Assembly (NCBI RefSeq): GCF_904067545.1
Contig: NZ_LR881183.1
Span: 1,740,277 to 1,804,276 of the forward strand
Reading direction: 5' to 3'
Length of the DNA: 64,000 nt
Source of the DNA: Thermococcus camini
GTDB taxonomy: Archaea > Methanobacteriota_B > Thermococci > Thermococcales > Thermococcaceae
Both the position numbers and the translations under genes were made by a program. Positions within the stretch are counted from its first letter, which is position 1; the number at the start of each line of letters is the position of its first letter. The notes beneath the pieces were generated by a model. The model ran no database searches. It was not told the origin of the DNA and was given only the letters and a program-made list of their open reading frames with translations. Positions 50,624-59,489 of the stretch are shown one piece after another.

Positions 50624-51538
50624 CTATACTTCACCGCCCGGTTTATTTAGATTTTCCCTGGCTTTGATCAGGGCCCACAAAAGCTCGTTTCTGGGCGCCT
50701 CCAGACCCACGGAGTGGGCGTACTCCACTATCTTTCCATGGATGTAGTCCACCTCGGTCCGCTTACCGCGCCGTATATCCTGGAGCGTTGAGTTGTAGTT
50801 CTCCCGCGTCCGCTCTATCGTATCCCAGAGGAGCTCCAGGGGGTGTATTTCGAACTCCACACCCAGCTTCTGGGCCACGAGGCAGCCCTCGCGCGCCAAG
50901 TCCACGGACACCGCTTCGAGATAAGGGTCGTCCTTCAGAAAGCCGTTTTTGACCTCAAGAACCGTTCCGAGCCCGTTGATAACTGAGTTCACTATGGCTT
51001 TCGCCCACTTCCAGCCGATAACGTGCTCCGTAACGGACGTTTCAAGGCCAGCAGTTCTGAAAACTTCGGCCACCCTTTCCACGAAGGGATCGGCCCCCGT
51101 AGGGTACCTCCCGATAACCGTGAGTCCGCGCCCGGTCCAGCGCACGTGCCCCCACTCAACGAGCATGGCACCGTTCGTGGTTATTCCTCCTATGACATTG
51201 GGCGCAACCTTCAACGCAAGCTCCTCGTTGCCGAGGCCGTTCTGCACGCTGAGTATCCACGTATCCGGCCCTATGCATCCTCTGGCGCATTCCAGGGCAG
51301 TCTTCGTAGAGTACGACTTCGTGGCCAGAATCAGCAGATCAGGAGGCTCATCCGGGGCGGTGAGGCTGGCCCGGGGACGAACCGTGAACTCCTCAACCCC
51401 CGAAACGTGCAGACCGTTCTCGTTTATCGCCCTCACCTGGTTTTCCCGTCCTATCAGGGTGACCTCGTTCCCCGCCCTCGAGAGGAGCGCGCCAAAAAGC
51501 GAGCCTATGCTTCCGGCCCCGAGCACGTAAATCTTCAT
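50624..51538 (-). CDS. panE: 2-dehydropantoate 2-reductase (ketopantoate reductase)
   Basis: 304 residues. The Rossmann motif [19 protein letters not shown] is at the N-terminus, [14 protein letters not shown] near 70 and SVQNGLGNE near 96. [20 protein letters not shown] near 175 holds the catalytic Lys, with the end of the family at ~300. It makes pantoate for coenzyme A; the NADH-dependent Thermococcus enzyme is feedback-inhibited by CoA (established for T. kodakarensis). It is the first gene of the operon with DUF47 and serA. Confidence 0.93.
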   Translation of the reverse strand: MKIYVLGAGSIGSLFGALLSRAGNEVTLIGRENQVRAINENGLHVSGVEEFTVRPRASLTAPDEPPDLLILATKSYSTKTALECARGCIGPDTWILSVQNGLGNEELALKVAPNVIGGITTNGAMLVEWGHVRWTGRGLTVIGRYPTGADPFVERVAEVFRTAGLETSVTEHVIGWKWAKAIVNSVINGLGTVLEVKNGFLKDDPYLEAVSVDLAREGCLVAQKLGVEFEIHPLELLWDTIERTRENYNSTLQDIRRGKRTEVDYIHGKIVEYAHSVGLEAPRNELLWALIKARENLNKPGGEV

Positions 51539-51591
51539 CCCACCACCGCAACCGTTTAAAGCGCTACCCTTAAAGCGTTACCGATGGGGTT

Positions 51592-52128
51592 ATGCTGAGC
51601 ATTGAGAAGTTTCGGATAGCCGACAGGGAAGTCTGGATAGCTGTGCTTTTTGAGGACGGGATTCAGGGAATAACCTTCGCGCTGGACTGGGAGCAGTTCG
51701 AGAGGAACCTCAACCGCCTCACGGGATTTCTGAGGAAACGGGGCGTGGACGTCAGTACCGAACGCGGAAGGCAGGACTACCCCATCCTCGTCAGAGACGT
51801 CATCATCGGCAGGATGAGTAACGCCGAAATTCTGCCGGAGCTCTCCTTTGAGGGCGTAACGGCCTTTGAAAGGAGGGTTTACGAGTGGCTCACGAAAAAC
51901 GTTAAAAGAGGGAGTGTTATAACGTATGGTGGCCTTGCCAGGGCTATTGGCACGTCACCACGGGCCATAGGCGGGGCGATGAGGAGGAACCCGTACCCGA
52001 TAGTCGTTCCCTGCCACAGGGTTGTGGCCAGAGATAACATCGGTTACTACACTCCAAGGCTGGAGGAGAAGATGTTCCTGCTCGAAATCGAGGGGGTGGA
52101 AGGATGGACAAGCTCAAAGCGTACCTAA
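51592..52128 (+). CDS. ogt: Methylated-DNA--protein-cysteine methyltransferase (O6-alkylguanine repair)
   Basis: 178 residues. The active-site segment is PIVVPCHRVV with Cys at about 141, preceded by VITYGGLARAIGTSPRAIGG, the DNA-binding helix-turn-helix with the Arg finger. The suicide enzyme moves methyl groups from O6-methylguanine to its cysteine. GTTTAAAGC near 51555 is the TATA box. Its end overlaps the start of the TPR gene by 25 bp. Confidence 0.96.
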   Translation: MLSIEKFRIADREVWIAVLFEDGIQGITFALDWEQFERNLNRLTGFLRKRGVDVSTERGRQDYPILVRDVIIGRMSNAEILPELSFEGVTAFERRVYEWLTKNVKRGSVITYGGLARAIGTSPRAIGGAMRRNPYPIVVPCHRVVARDNIGYYTPRLEEKMFLLEIEGVEGWTSSKRT

Positions 52129-53138
52129 TCGGTTTCCTGATAGCAATCCTAGCAATAGCCGCTGGAATAGTCTGGTACGGCGGCTGGAAGCTGCTGCTCC
52201 AGGTGATACTCACCCTCGGCTTCCTCGGCGTCACCCTGATGCTGCTCTTCTTTACCGGACTGACGCTCTACGCCGAGAGCTGGAAGTACGGGGCGATACT
52301 CGCGATATTCACCGCGATAAGCGGCTACGGCCTCTACCTGAGCGCCACCTGGCGGAGCCTCAACGTCGTCGCCGGAATAATAGTCTTCTTCATAGCAATT
52401 GTTGCCTTCGGCATCTGGTACATCAGCGAGCCGGATTTAAGCCTGACAGACCGCTTCCGCTCGGCGGAAAAACTCGAAAAGATGGGCAAATACAAGGCCG
52501 CGGCAAGGAAGTACGAGAAGGCCGGAAACTACCTGAAGGCCGCTGAGATGTACGAGAAGCTCGGCTGGATGGAGAGCGCCGCCTGGGCCTACGAGAAGGC
52601 CGAGAAGTACGAGAAGGCGGCGGAGATTTATGAGGCCCTCTACGACAAGGAGAAGGACACCTACTACCTCAAGGAGGCCCACGAGTACTGGAAGAAGGCG
52701 GGAAACATGGAGAGGGCAGCTAAAGCCCTTGAGCGCTACGCCGAGGAGGAGCCGTGGTTCTGGGAGGACGTGGCAAAGCTCTACGAAGAGTTGGGCAACG
52801 AGGAGAAGGCCAGGGAAGCATGGGAAAGGGCCCTTGAGTACTACCAGAAGGAAGCCGGGGAGGAGGGTGTCTTTTACGAAGACGTCGGCAACATAGCGAG
52901 AAAGCTTGGAAAGGAGGAGCTGGCGAGGGAGGCATACCAGAAGTTCCTTGAATACTGCCTGAAGGAGGCGGAGCAGGACCCCATGTGGTGGAAGCACGTG
53001 GCTGAGGCCTACGACTACCTGGGAGAGAAGGACAAGGCGGAAGAGGCCAGAAAGAAGTACGAGGAATACAGGGCAAAGATCATGAAGGCCAACGAGGAGA
53101 CCTCGAAGTTCCCGGAGGAGAAGGAGAACCAGAGCTAA
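52104..53138 (+). CDS. Membrane-anchored TPR protein
   Basis: 344 residues. Four hydrophobic helices in the first ~115 residues are followed by a cytoplasmic TPR array (about 125-325) with repeats such as MGKYKAAARKYEKAGNYLKA and YEKLGWMESAAWAYEKAEKY. The tail is charged. It is a likely scaffold at the membrane. The ATG lies within ogt; GGGGGTGGAAGG precedes it. Confidence 0.85.
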   Translation: MDKLKAYLIGFLIAILAIAAGIVWYGGWKLLLQVILTLGFLGVTLMLLFFTGLTLYAESWKYGAILAIFTAISGYGLYLSATWRSLNVVAGIIVFFIAIVAFGIWYISEPDLSLTDRFRSAEKLEKMGKYKAAARKYEKAGNYLKAAEMYEKLGWMESAAWAYEKAEKYEKAAEIYEALYDKEKDTYYLKEAHEYWKKAGNMERAAKALERYAEEEPWFWEDVAKLYEELGNEEKAREAWERALEYYQKEAGEEGVFYEDVGNIARKLGKEELAREAYQKFLEYCLKEAEQDPMWWKHVAEAYDYLGEKDKAEEARKKYEEYRAKIMKANEETSKFPEEKENQS

Positions 53139-53509
53139 AATACCCTCTCTATTCCCTCAATTTTGTCGAAGTCCCTGTCGTTCGAGAGTATCCTCTTCAC
53201 GCCGTACTTCTTCATTGTGGTGTAGTGAATGGCGTCATCAAAATCCAGCTTTTCTACTCCCTCCGCTTCCACGAGAATTTCAGGCGTCAGCGGGACGACT
53301 CGAATCCCAAGTTCCGGAAGTATTTCCATAAGGTCAAACCTTCCGTTACTGTTCAGCCTTCTGAGGAGTATATAGAGCTGCCAAACGGTCAGAGATGAGG
53401 TTATCATTGACCCGTAATGTTCTTCCAGCAAATCGGTGGCCCTATCAGAGAACTCGGGGTTATCAATAAGGTGGTAGTAGATCACGTTAACATCAACGTA
53501 GGCCCTCAC
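53135..53509 (-). CDS. vapC: PIN-domain toxin (VapC)
   Basis: 124 residues: D6 in YVDVNVIYYHL, a mid acidic region, DFDDAIHYTTM near 89 and SNDRDFDKIEG near 110 give the PIN active site. It starts with GTG 53509, overlapping the stop of the upstream AbrB-type gene by four bases. It forms a type II toxin-antitoxin pair. Confidence 0.87.
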   Translation of the reverse strand: MRAYVDVNVIYYHLIDNPEFSDRATDLLEEHYGSMITSSLTVWQLYILLRRLNSNGRFDLMEILPELGIRVVPLTPEILVEAEGVEKLDFDDAIHYTTMKKYGVKRILSNDRDFDKIEGIERVF

Positions 53510-53748
53510 AGCTCTCCCCTCAGGAGCTTTTCAGTTTCTTCGTCCACGATTTTGTCAATATCCTCCCCGGTAAGGTTTTCCCCCCGGAAAATTCCCCGGT
53601 ATTTCATCAGCTTCTCCCTGACGGGAATCAGGATTATCCTGCCGTCCTTCTCCTCGACGTAGAACTCCCTGGAACGGAGATTTTTCCTGATGCTGGCGGG
53701 GAGGTAAACCCTCCCGTTGTCGTCGAGCCTCACAACTTCCACTGCCAT
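53506..53748 (-). CDS. vapB: AbrB/SpoVT-type antitoxin (VapB)
   Basis: 80 residues. The N-terminal swapped-hairpin domain reads VRLDDNGRVYLPASIRKNLR, followed by YVEEKDGRIILIPV, and a helical tail neutralises the toxin (IDKIVDEETEKLLRGEL). ATG 53748 is chosen because an upstream in-frame ATG at 53793 lies before the TATA-like CTATTTATTTT (53767-53777). Confidence 0.85.
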   Translation of the reverse strand: MAVEVVRLDDNGRVYLPASIRKNLRSREFYVEEKDGRIILIPVREKLMKYRGIFRGENLTGEDIDKIVDEETEKLLRGEL

Positions 53749-53799
53749 GGTAAAGATTAGATTTTTGGAAAATAAATAGTTTTTGGCAAACACGATTCC

Positions 53800-53982
53800 C
53801 TAATACACTTCTCCCGTTTCCTCAAGCTCCTCAAGTTCCTTCGCTATTTCCCTCTTCTTTTTCTCGGCATAGCGCTCCATCCAGTCGAAGAAGAGCCAGG
53901 TCGCCAGGAGAAGCAGGGCTACACTCAGGAACCCCACCACAATCTGAAAATCCGTGGGAACGGTCTGGGGGATGTAGGGCAT
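53800..53982 (-). CDS. 60-residue single-helix membrane protein
   Basis: One transmembrane helix (about 13-33, VVGFLSVALLLLATWLFFDW) precedes a charged cytoplasmic tail rich in Lys/Glu (YAEKKKREIAKELEELEETG). ATG 53982 follows GGTGGGAGC. The gene is small but well formed; no function is known. Confidence 0.65.
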   Translation of the reverse strand: MPYIPQTVPTDFQIVVGFLSVALLLLATWLFFDWMERYAEKKKREIAKELEELEETGEVY

Positions 53983-54071
53983 GCTCCCACCGAACGGGAT
54001 TTTGCGGAGCACCTAAAAAACTTTGCCAACCTTTTTAAAATCCGGGTGAAACTCTCCCCAGGTGGTAGGCG

Positions 54072-54407
54072 ATGATGGGGATGAACCCGCGGCAGATGAA
54101 GAAGCTCATGCGCCAGATGGGCATCAAGATGGAGGAGCTCAATGACGTCAAAGAGGTGGTAATCAGGCTTGAAAACAAGGAGATCATCATAAAAGACCCG
54201 GCAATTACTATAATCACCGCACAGGGCGAGAAGAGCTACCAGATAATCCCCGGAAGTGAAGAGGTCAGGGCGATAGTCAGCATCCCTGAGGAGGACATAA
54301 AACTCGTGATGGAACAGACCGGCGTTGACTACGAGACAGCAAAAAAGGCCCTCGAAGAGGCAAACGGCGACCTTGCGGAGGCGATACTGAAGCTGACGGA
54401 GGAATGA
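54072..54407 (+). CDS. nac: Nascent polypeptide-associated complex protein
   Basis: 111 residues. The NAC beta domain spans about 25-75 ([20 protein letters not shown]), then a UBA domain ([20 protein letters not shown]). The archaeal NAC is a homodimer that binds ribosomes and nascent chains. CTTTTTAAAATCC near 54030-54042 is the TATA box and GGTGGTAGGCG the RBS. Confidence 0.95.
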   Translation: MMGMNPRQMKKLMRQMGIKMEELNDVKEVVIRLENKEIIIKDPAITIITAQGEKSYQIIPGSEEVRAIVSIPEEDIKLVMEQTGVDYETAKKALEEANGDLAEAILKLTEE

Positions 54408-54446
54408 GCCAGACCAAAGAAGAGAACAAAACGAAAACGTCGAGGT

Positions 54447-54806
54447 TCACTCCTCCCCCTTCTCCTTCTGGAAGGTCTCTATGGCCTTCATGAGGGGTAT
54501 GAGGTGCATCAGGGCAGGACCACCGGCCATGAGAACCGCAACGAGACCTGCCTCGATAAGCTCTTCCGGCTTTGCACCGGCGGCGAGGGCCTTCTGGGTG
54601 TGGAGGTAGATGCACCACTCGCAGCCCGCGGATATGCCGAGGGCCAAAGCGATCAGCTCCTTCTCGCGCGTCGTCAGGGCCTTGTTGTCGAGGGTTTCAC
54701 GCAGGAAGCGGGAGAAGGCCGATATCTCCTTCGGGTGCTGCTTACCCAGCCTGTCAAGGAGCTCCTCTATCTCCCCAAGTTTGACGTTAACATCGTCGTA
54801 ATCCAT
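54447..54806 (-). CDS. AhpD-like carboxymuconolactone decarboxylase family protein
   Basis: 119 residues, helical, with the CxxC-x3-H-type redox motif GCEWCIYLHTQKALAAGA near 68. Members reduce peroxides or disulphides. ATG 54806 is preceded by GGTGGTTCCC; an in-frame start at 54815 overlaps that site. It is convergent with nac and divergent from hflX. Confidence 0.88.
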   Translation of the reverse strand: MDYDDVNVKLGEIEELLDRLGKQHPKEISAFSRFLRETLDNKALTTREKELIALALGISAGCEWCIYLHTQKALAAGAKPEELIEAGLVAVLMAGGPALMHLIPLMKAIETFQKEKGEE

Positions 54807-54916
54807 GGGAACCACCGTAAATAACTCGCGTTCTGGGTTTAAAGGCGTATCTCAAACTTTAGGTTAAAAACCGGCCGTTCCAAAAGACTATAAACCCCAG
54901 AGGAGAGGTATGACCG

Positions 54917-56227
54917 ATGAGGGCGATAGGCGTAATAAGAAAATCCAGGCGGGACAGGGTTAGCCGCGAGGAGTTCGAAGAGCTTTTGAGAAGCGCCGGC
55001 TACGAGGTAGTGGCGATACTCGAGCAGAACAGGGAGGAGCACCCGAAGTACAACATCGGAAAGGGGAAGCTGGAGGAGCTCAAGGAGCTGGTTCGGGAGC
55101 TGGAACCGGACAAGGTTGTGTTCGCCAACAAGCTCAGCCCGAGCCAGGCGTACAACCTCTGGAAGGAGCTCCGCGTTGAAGTCATCGACCGCTGGCAGCT
55201 CGTTCTCGAAATCTTCGAGAAACGCGCCCACTCAAAGGAGGCCAAACTCCAGGTGGAGCTCGCTTCACTTCAGTACGAGGTTCCGCTCGTGAAGGAAGCG
55301 ATTAGGAGAATCAAGCTTGGCGACAGGGCGGGTTTCAAGGGAATGGGCGAGTACCAGACCCAGCAGTACCTCAAGCACATCCGCTACCGAATGGGCCGGA
55401 TAAGGCGGGAGCTGGAGAGGGTCAAAGCCGATAGAGAGGTGAAACGGAAGCGCCGCGAGGAGGTCGGCTTCATACTCATCGCCCTCGCCGGTTACACCAA
55501 CGCAGGGAAATCGACCCTTCTCAACGCCCTCGCCGGGGAGGATATAGAGGCGAGGAACCAGATGTTCACCACCCTGGACACGACGACGAGGCGCTTCAAG
55601 CTCGGCGGGAAGAGGGTTCTCGTGACAGATACAGTTGGCTTCATCGACGGTCTGCCGCCGTTCATAGTCGAGGCATTCCACTCGACGCTCGAGGAGATAG
55701 TGAAGGCGGACATAATCCTGCTCGTCCTGGATGCGAGCGAACCATGGGGGGAGATAAGAAGAAAATTCCTGGCGTCCCTGGGCGTCCTGAGAGAATTAAA
55801 AACCCTGGACAGGCCGATGGTGGTTGCACTCAACAAGATGGACCTGACCGGCAGGGAAGACGTCCGCGACAAGGCCGAGAGGGTTAGGGAGATAGCGGAG
55901 GAGAAGGGCATCAACCTCCGCCGCGTGGTGTCGATCTCCGCGAAGCTGGGTGAGCTTGGGGAGCTTTACGGTGCGCTCGAGGATGCCGTGCTGACCCTGC
56001 CGAAGTACGGGGCCTTTGAGATAAGGGTAAATGAGCCGGAGAAGGTGTCAAAGGCAATCGCTCTGATAAACGCCATCGGTGAGGTCTTAAATGTGGAATA
56101 CGGCGAGGAGACCAGGATAGAGGCCTACATACAGACGGGGATGATAAAGGAGCTGACGAGGCTCGGCGTGGGGATAAGGAGGTTAAACCAGCCCTACGAG
56201 GGAGAAGGCCTTGAAGATGGCCAGTGA
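54917..56227 (+). CDS. hflX: GTPase HflX
   Basis: 436 residues. The HflX N-terminal domain covers about 1-170 (AHSKEAKLQVELASLQYEVP), then a G domain: G1 AGYTNAGKST near 198, G3 DTVGF near 245, G4 NKMD near 311 and G5 SISAK near 345. HflX binds the large ribosomal subunit and can split stalled ribosomes. Its 3' end overlaps the convergent PiT gene by 45 bp. Confidence 0.95.
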   Translation: MRAIGVIRKSRRDRVSREEFEELLRSAGYEVVAILEQNREEHPKYNIGKGKLEELKELVRELEPDKVVFANKLSPSQAYNLWKELRVEVIDRWQLVLEIFEKRAHSKEAKLQVELASLQYEVPLVKEAIRRIKLGDRAGFKGMGEYQTQQYLKHIRYRMGRIRRELERVKADREVKRKRREEVGFILIALAGYTNAGKSTLLNALAGEDIEARNQMFTTLDTTTRRFKLGGKRVLVTDTVGFIDGLPPFIVEAFHSTLEEIVKADIILLVLDASEPWGEIRRKFLASLGVLRELKTLDRPMVVALNKMDLTGREDVRDKAERVREIAEEKGINLRRVVSISAKLGELGELYGALEDAVLTLPKYGAFEIRVNEPEKVSKAIALINAIGEVLNVEYGEETRIEAYIQTGMIKELTRLGVGIRRLNQPYEGEGLEDGQ

Positions 56228-57145
56228 TATCGCTATGGCCGTGAGTGGCGTTGCTATCCATCCAAAGACTATATCCCTGATGACCGATTTCTCAACACCC
56301 TGACCCATCAATAACCCAACACCCACCACGCCTCCGACTATGGACTGGCTTGAGCTTACCGGGAGGCCGAAGAGGTTGGCGAGGCTGACGGCTATTGCCG
56401 AGCCGAACTGGGCGGCGAAGGCTGATATTGGGCCAAGGGCCGTTATCTTCTTCCCAACGGTGTGCATCACCGCGTAGCTGAAGGTGAGGGCACCGAGGGA
56501 GAGCGCTATCGCCCCGAAGATTCCCGCCACCTTCGGCTCCATGAAGCCCGCGCCGACGAGGGGTCCTGAGGCGTTGGCCACCTCGTTGGTTCCAAAGTTG
56601 AATGCCATGTACGAACCCCCGAGTATCGCCAGGGCCTTGTAGAGGGATTCGATGGTAGAGACGCTCCCGATTCTCGACACCACAAAGGAGTAGAACCTGT
56701 ACAGGACTATCGCAAGCAGGCCCGAGAGCACGGGAGAAACAATCCACGCGGCGGCGATTTTGATGAGGGTGTACCAGTTCACTGGAGCATGGGTGGCGAG
56801 GCCCACTCCGATGACCCCTCCAACTATCGCCTGGGTAGTGGAAACGGGGAGGCCCTTCACGGTGGCTATCGTCACCCACACGCCTGCGGCAAGGAGCGCT
56901 ATGACCGCCATCTCCATCGTGAGGTACCCTTCAGGCACTATGCCCTTCCCGACGGTCTTCATAACCTTGTATCCCCTGAGGTAGACCCCCATGAGGACGA
57001 AAATCGCTATCGTAAGCGTGGCCTGGCGGAAACTCAGTATTCCAGCCCCAACCGCGGTGCCCATGGCATTGGCGGAATCGTTGGAGCCTATGTTCCATGC
57101 AATGTAGAATGCAACCGCAACAGCCGCTACCGCCAGGCCATCCAT
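56183..57145 (-). CDS. pit: Inorganic phosphate transporter (PiT family)
   Basis: 320 residues, about ten membrane helices in two halves. Signature repeats are GSNDSANAMGTAVGAG near 20, GLPVSTTQAIVGGVIGVG near 108, FGTNEVANASGPLVGAG near 195 and GLPVSSSQSIVGGVVGVG near 265. It carries phosphate driven by H+ or Na+. ATG 57145 follows GGTGGTTAA; the TATA area near 57160-57175 repeats TATATAG. Likely regulated with DUF47 at 49960. Confidence 0.93.
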   Translation of the reverse strand: MDGLAVAAVAVAFYIAWNIGSNDSANAMGTAVGAGILSFRQATLTIAIFVLMGVYLRGYKVMKTVGKGIVPEGYLTMEMAVIALLAAGVWVTIATVKGLPVSTTQAIVGGVIGVGLATHAPVNWYTLIKIAAAWIVSPVLSGLLAIVLYRFYSFVVSRIGSVSTIESLYKALAILGGSYMAFNFGTNEVANASGPLVGAGFMEPKVAGIFGAIALSLGALTFSYAVMHTVGKKITALGPISAFAAQFGSAIAVSLANLFGLPVSSSQSIVGGVVGVGLLMGQGVEKSVIRDIVFGWIATPLTAIAISLAIFKAFSLVGLV

Positions 57146-57312
57146 TTTAACCACCACTATATAGACTATATACCCGCGTGGGGTTTGCGGATTTAAAAAT
57201 TTAGCGGGCGAACTTTTTTCGGGAAATGATGACCGCTTTTTACCATTGGCGACTGACAACGTTCACGCCTACCCAAAGACACCTGCCGAAGGAAGCTTAA
57301 GCCAATACCGAA

Positions 57313-57324
57313 ACTTAAATAAAT
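57313..57324 (+). promoter_or_regulatory. Promoter of the VOR/POR operon
   Basis: ACTTAAATAAAT, preceded by purine-rich CGAA (BRE-like), lies about 50 bp before the porG ATG at 57369. It leaves a ~25-nt leader containing GGAGG at 57357-57361. A strong promoter fits the abundance of these enzymes. Confidence 0.55.
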
Positions 57325-57368
57325 GCATTGGATGAATAAACTTTGACAAATTTAAGGAGGCAGAGAAG

Positions 57369-57926
57369 ATGATCGAGATTCGTTTTCACGGTAGAGGTGG
57401 ACAGGGTGCCGTTACCGCTGCCAACATACTAGCCTCAGCTGCTTTCCTTGAGGGCAAGTACGTCCAGGCGTTCCCGTTCTTCGGTGTTGAGAGGCGTGGA
57501 GCGCCGGTTACGGCTTTCACCAGGATAGACGAGAAGCCGATAAGGATAAAGACCCAAATCTACGAGCCGGACATAGTGGTCGTCCTCGACCCGAGCCTTC
57601 TCGACACCGTCGACGTTACCGCGGGTCTCAAGGACGGCGGAATAGTTATCGTCAACACCGAGAAGAGCAAGGAGGAGGTCCTCGAGAAGCTCAAGAAGAA
57701 GCCGGCCAAGCTCGCCCTCGTCGATGCTACCACCATAGCCCTTGACGTCCTCGGACTGCCGATCACCAACACCGCAATCCTCGGTGCGGTCTCCAAGGCC
57801 ACCGGCGTCGTTACCCTCGAGCATGTCCAGAAGGCCATCCAGGACGTCTTCTCCGGCGCCCTCGGAGAGAAGAACGCCAAGGCCGCAGAGGAAGCCTTTA
57901 ACAAGACCGTCATCTACGAGCTCTGA
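57369..57926 (+). CDS. porG: Pyruvate/2-ketoisovalerate ferredoxin oxidoreductase, shared gamma subunit
   Basis: 185 residues: [20 protein letters not shown] at the N-terminus, [20 protein letters not shown] near 36. This subunit is shared by POR and VOR in Pyrococcus and Thermococcus. It is the first gene of the seven-gene set. The RBS is GGAGG. The product acts in the cytoplasm, passing electrons from 2-oxoacid oxidation to ferredoxin and forming acyl-CoA. Confidence 0.96.
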
Positions 57927-57968
57927 TCTTCTTTCCTTACCCTTAACCCAAGCAAGGTGGTGATAAGG

Positions 57969-58286
57969 TTGAACACGCTGTTTGGTGAAAAGAAAGAAGG
58001 GGCCACCAAAATCGTCCTCAAGAGCGTGGACGAGTATCCAGAGGCCCCGGTGAGTCTGGGAACAACTCTCAGCAACTTCACGGGAGACTGGAGGACCTTC
58101 ATCCCTGTCATTGACGATGAGAAGTGCGTTAAGTGCTACATCTGCTGGAAGTTCTGCCCGGAGCCGGCCATATTCATCCGCGAGGACGGCTACGTGGGAG
58201 TTGATTACGACTACTGTAAGGGCTGCGGCATCTGTGCGAACGAGTGCCCGACCAAAGCGATAACCATGGAGAAAGAGGAGAAGTGA
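57969..58286 (+). CDS. vorD: 2-ketoisovalerate ferredoxin oxidoreductase, delta subunit
   Basis: 105 residues. It has two 4Fe-4S ferredoxin motifs: CVKCYICWKFCPEP near 55 and CKGCGICANECPT near 85. The start is TTG 57969 with GGTGGTGATAA upstream; the expected family start LNTLFG and length (about 105) support it over the GTG codons at 57957/57960, which are part of the RBS. Confidence 0.93.
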   Translation: MNTLFGEKKEGATKIVLKSVDEYPEAPVSLGTTLSNFTGDWRTFIPVIDDEKCVKCYICWKFCPEPAIFIREDGYVGVDYDYCKGCGICANECPTKAITMEKEEK

Positions 58287-58296
58287 GGTGTTGGTT

Positions 58297-59484
58297 ATGG
58301 AGTACAAACCCATTAGGAAGGTCGTGAGCGGTAACTACGCGGCCGCTTACGCCGTTAAGCACGCGCGCGTTGAGGTTGTGGCCGCTTACCCGATCACCCC
58401 TCAGACCAGCATCATTGAGAAGATAGCCGAGTTCATAGCCAACGGCGAGATCGAGAACATCCAGTACGTCCCCGTCGAGAGCGAGCACTCCGCCATGGCG
58501 GCCAGCATAGGCGCCTCAGCAACCGGCGCCAGAGCCTTTACTGCAACCTCCGCCCAGGGTCTCGCGCTCATGCACGAGATGCTCCACTGGGCCAGCGGTG
58601 CGAGGCTCCCGATAGTCATGGTCGATGTGAACCGTGCCATGGCTCCTCCCTGGAGCGTCTGGGACGACCAGACCGACAGCCTCTCCCAGAGGGACACCGG
58701 CTGGATGCAGTTCTACGCCGAGAACAACCAGGAGGTTTACGACGGGGTTTTGATGGCCTTCAAGATAGCCGAGACCGTCAACCTTCCAGCCATGGTGATT
58801 GAGAGCGCCTTCATACTGAGCCACACCTACGACGTCGTCGAGATGATTCCCCAGGAGCTCGTTGATGAGTTCCTTCCGCCGAGGAAGCCGCTCTACACCC
58901 TCACCGACTTCGACAACCCGATATCAGTGGGTGCCCTCGGAACCCCGAACGACTACTACGAGTTCCGCTACAAGCTCGCCAAGGCCATGGAAGATGCCAA
59001 GAAGGTCATCCACGAGGTCGGCAAGGAGTTCGGCGAGCGCTTTGGAAGGGACTACAGCCAGATGATCGAGCTTTACCGCACCGAGGATGCCGACTTCGTC
59101 TTCATGGGCATGGGCTCGCTCATGGGAACCGTCAAGCAGGCCGTTGACGTTCTCCGCGAGGAGGGCTACAAGGTCGGCGCGGCCAAGGTGCGCTGGTTCA
59201 GGCCGTTCCCGAAGGAAGAACTGCACGAGCTCGCCAAGGACGTCCAGGCCATAGCGGTTCTCGACAGGAACTTCTCCTTCGGCCAGGAGGGAATACTCTT
59301 CAACGAGTCCAAGGGGGCGCTCTACAACACCGATGCTAAGCCGCTCATGAAGAACTACATCGTCGGCCTTGGAGGAAGAGACTTCACGGTGAACGACGTC
59401 AGGAAGATAGCCGAGAACATGAAGGCAATCATCGATAAGGGAGAGCTTGATGTAGAGGTGGACTGGTACCACCTTAAGAGGTGA
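58297..59484 (+). CDS. vorA: 2-ketoisovalerate ferredoxin oxidoreductase, alpha subunit
   Basis: 395 residues: MEYKPIRKVVSGNYAAAYAV, YPITPQTSIIEKIAEFIANG near 33, and [20 protein letters not shown] near 88. It carries the pyrimidine-binding half of the TPP site. ATG 58297 follows GAGGTGTTGG; an in-frame start 9 bases earlier is part of that leader. Confidence 0.95.
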   Translation: MEYKPIRKVVSGNYAAAYAVKHARVEVVAAYPITPQTSIIEKIAEFIANGEIENIQYVPVESEHSAMAASIGASATGARAFTATSAQGLALMHEMLHWASGARLPIVMVDVNRAMAPPWSVWDDQTDSLSQRDTGWMQFYAENNQEVYDGVLMAFKIAETVNLPAMVIESAFILSHTYDVVEMIPQELVDEFLPPRKPLYTLTDFDNPISVGALGTPNDYYEFRYKLAKAMEDAKKVIHEVGKEFGERFGRDYSQMIELYRTEDADFVFMGMGSLMGTVKQAVDVLREEGYKVGAAKVRWFRPFPKEELHELAKDVQAIAVLDRNFSFGQEGILFNESKGALYNTDAKPLMKNYIVGLGGRDFTVNDVRKIAENMKAIIDKGELDVEVDWYHLKR

Positions 59485-59489
59485 GAAAG

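Noticed and set aside
57226-57256. C/D box guide RNA (ATGATGA ... CTGA)
   Set aside because: C and D-type boxes are 20 bp apart, but no second C'/D pair follows, so the usual 50-60-nt bipartite structure is missing.
57435-58313. 292-codon minus-strand frame opposite porG and vorD
   Set aside because: A shadow of highly expressed, GC-biased genes; the real products are unmistakable.
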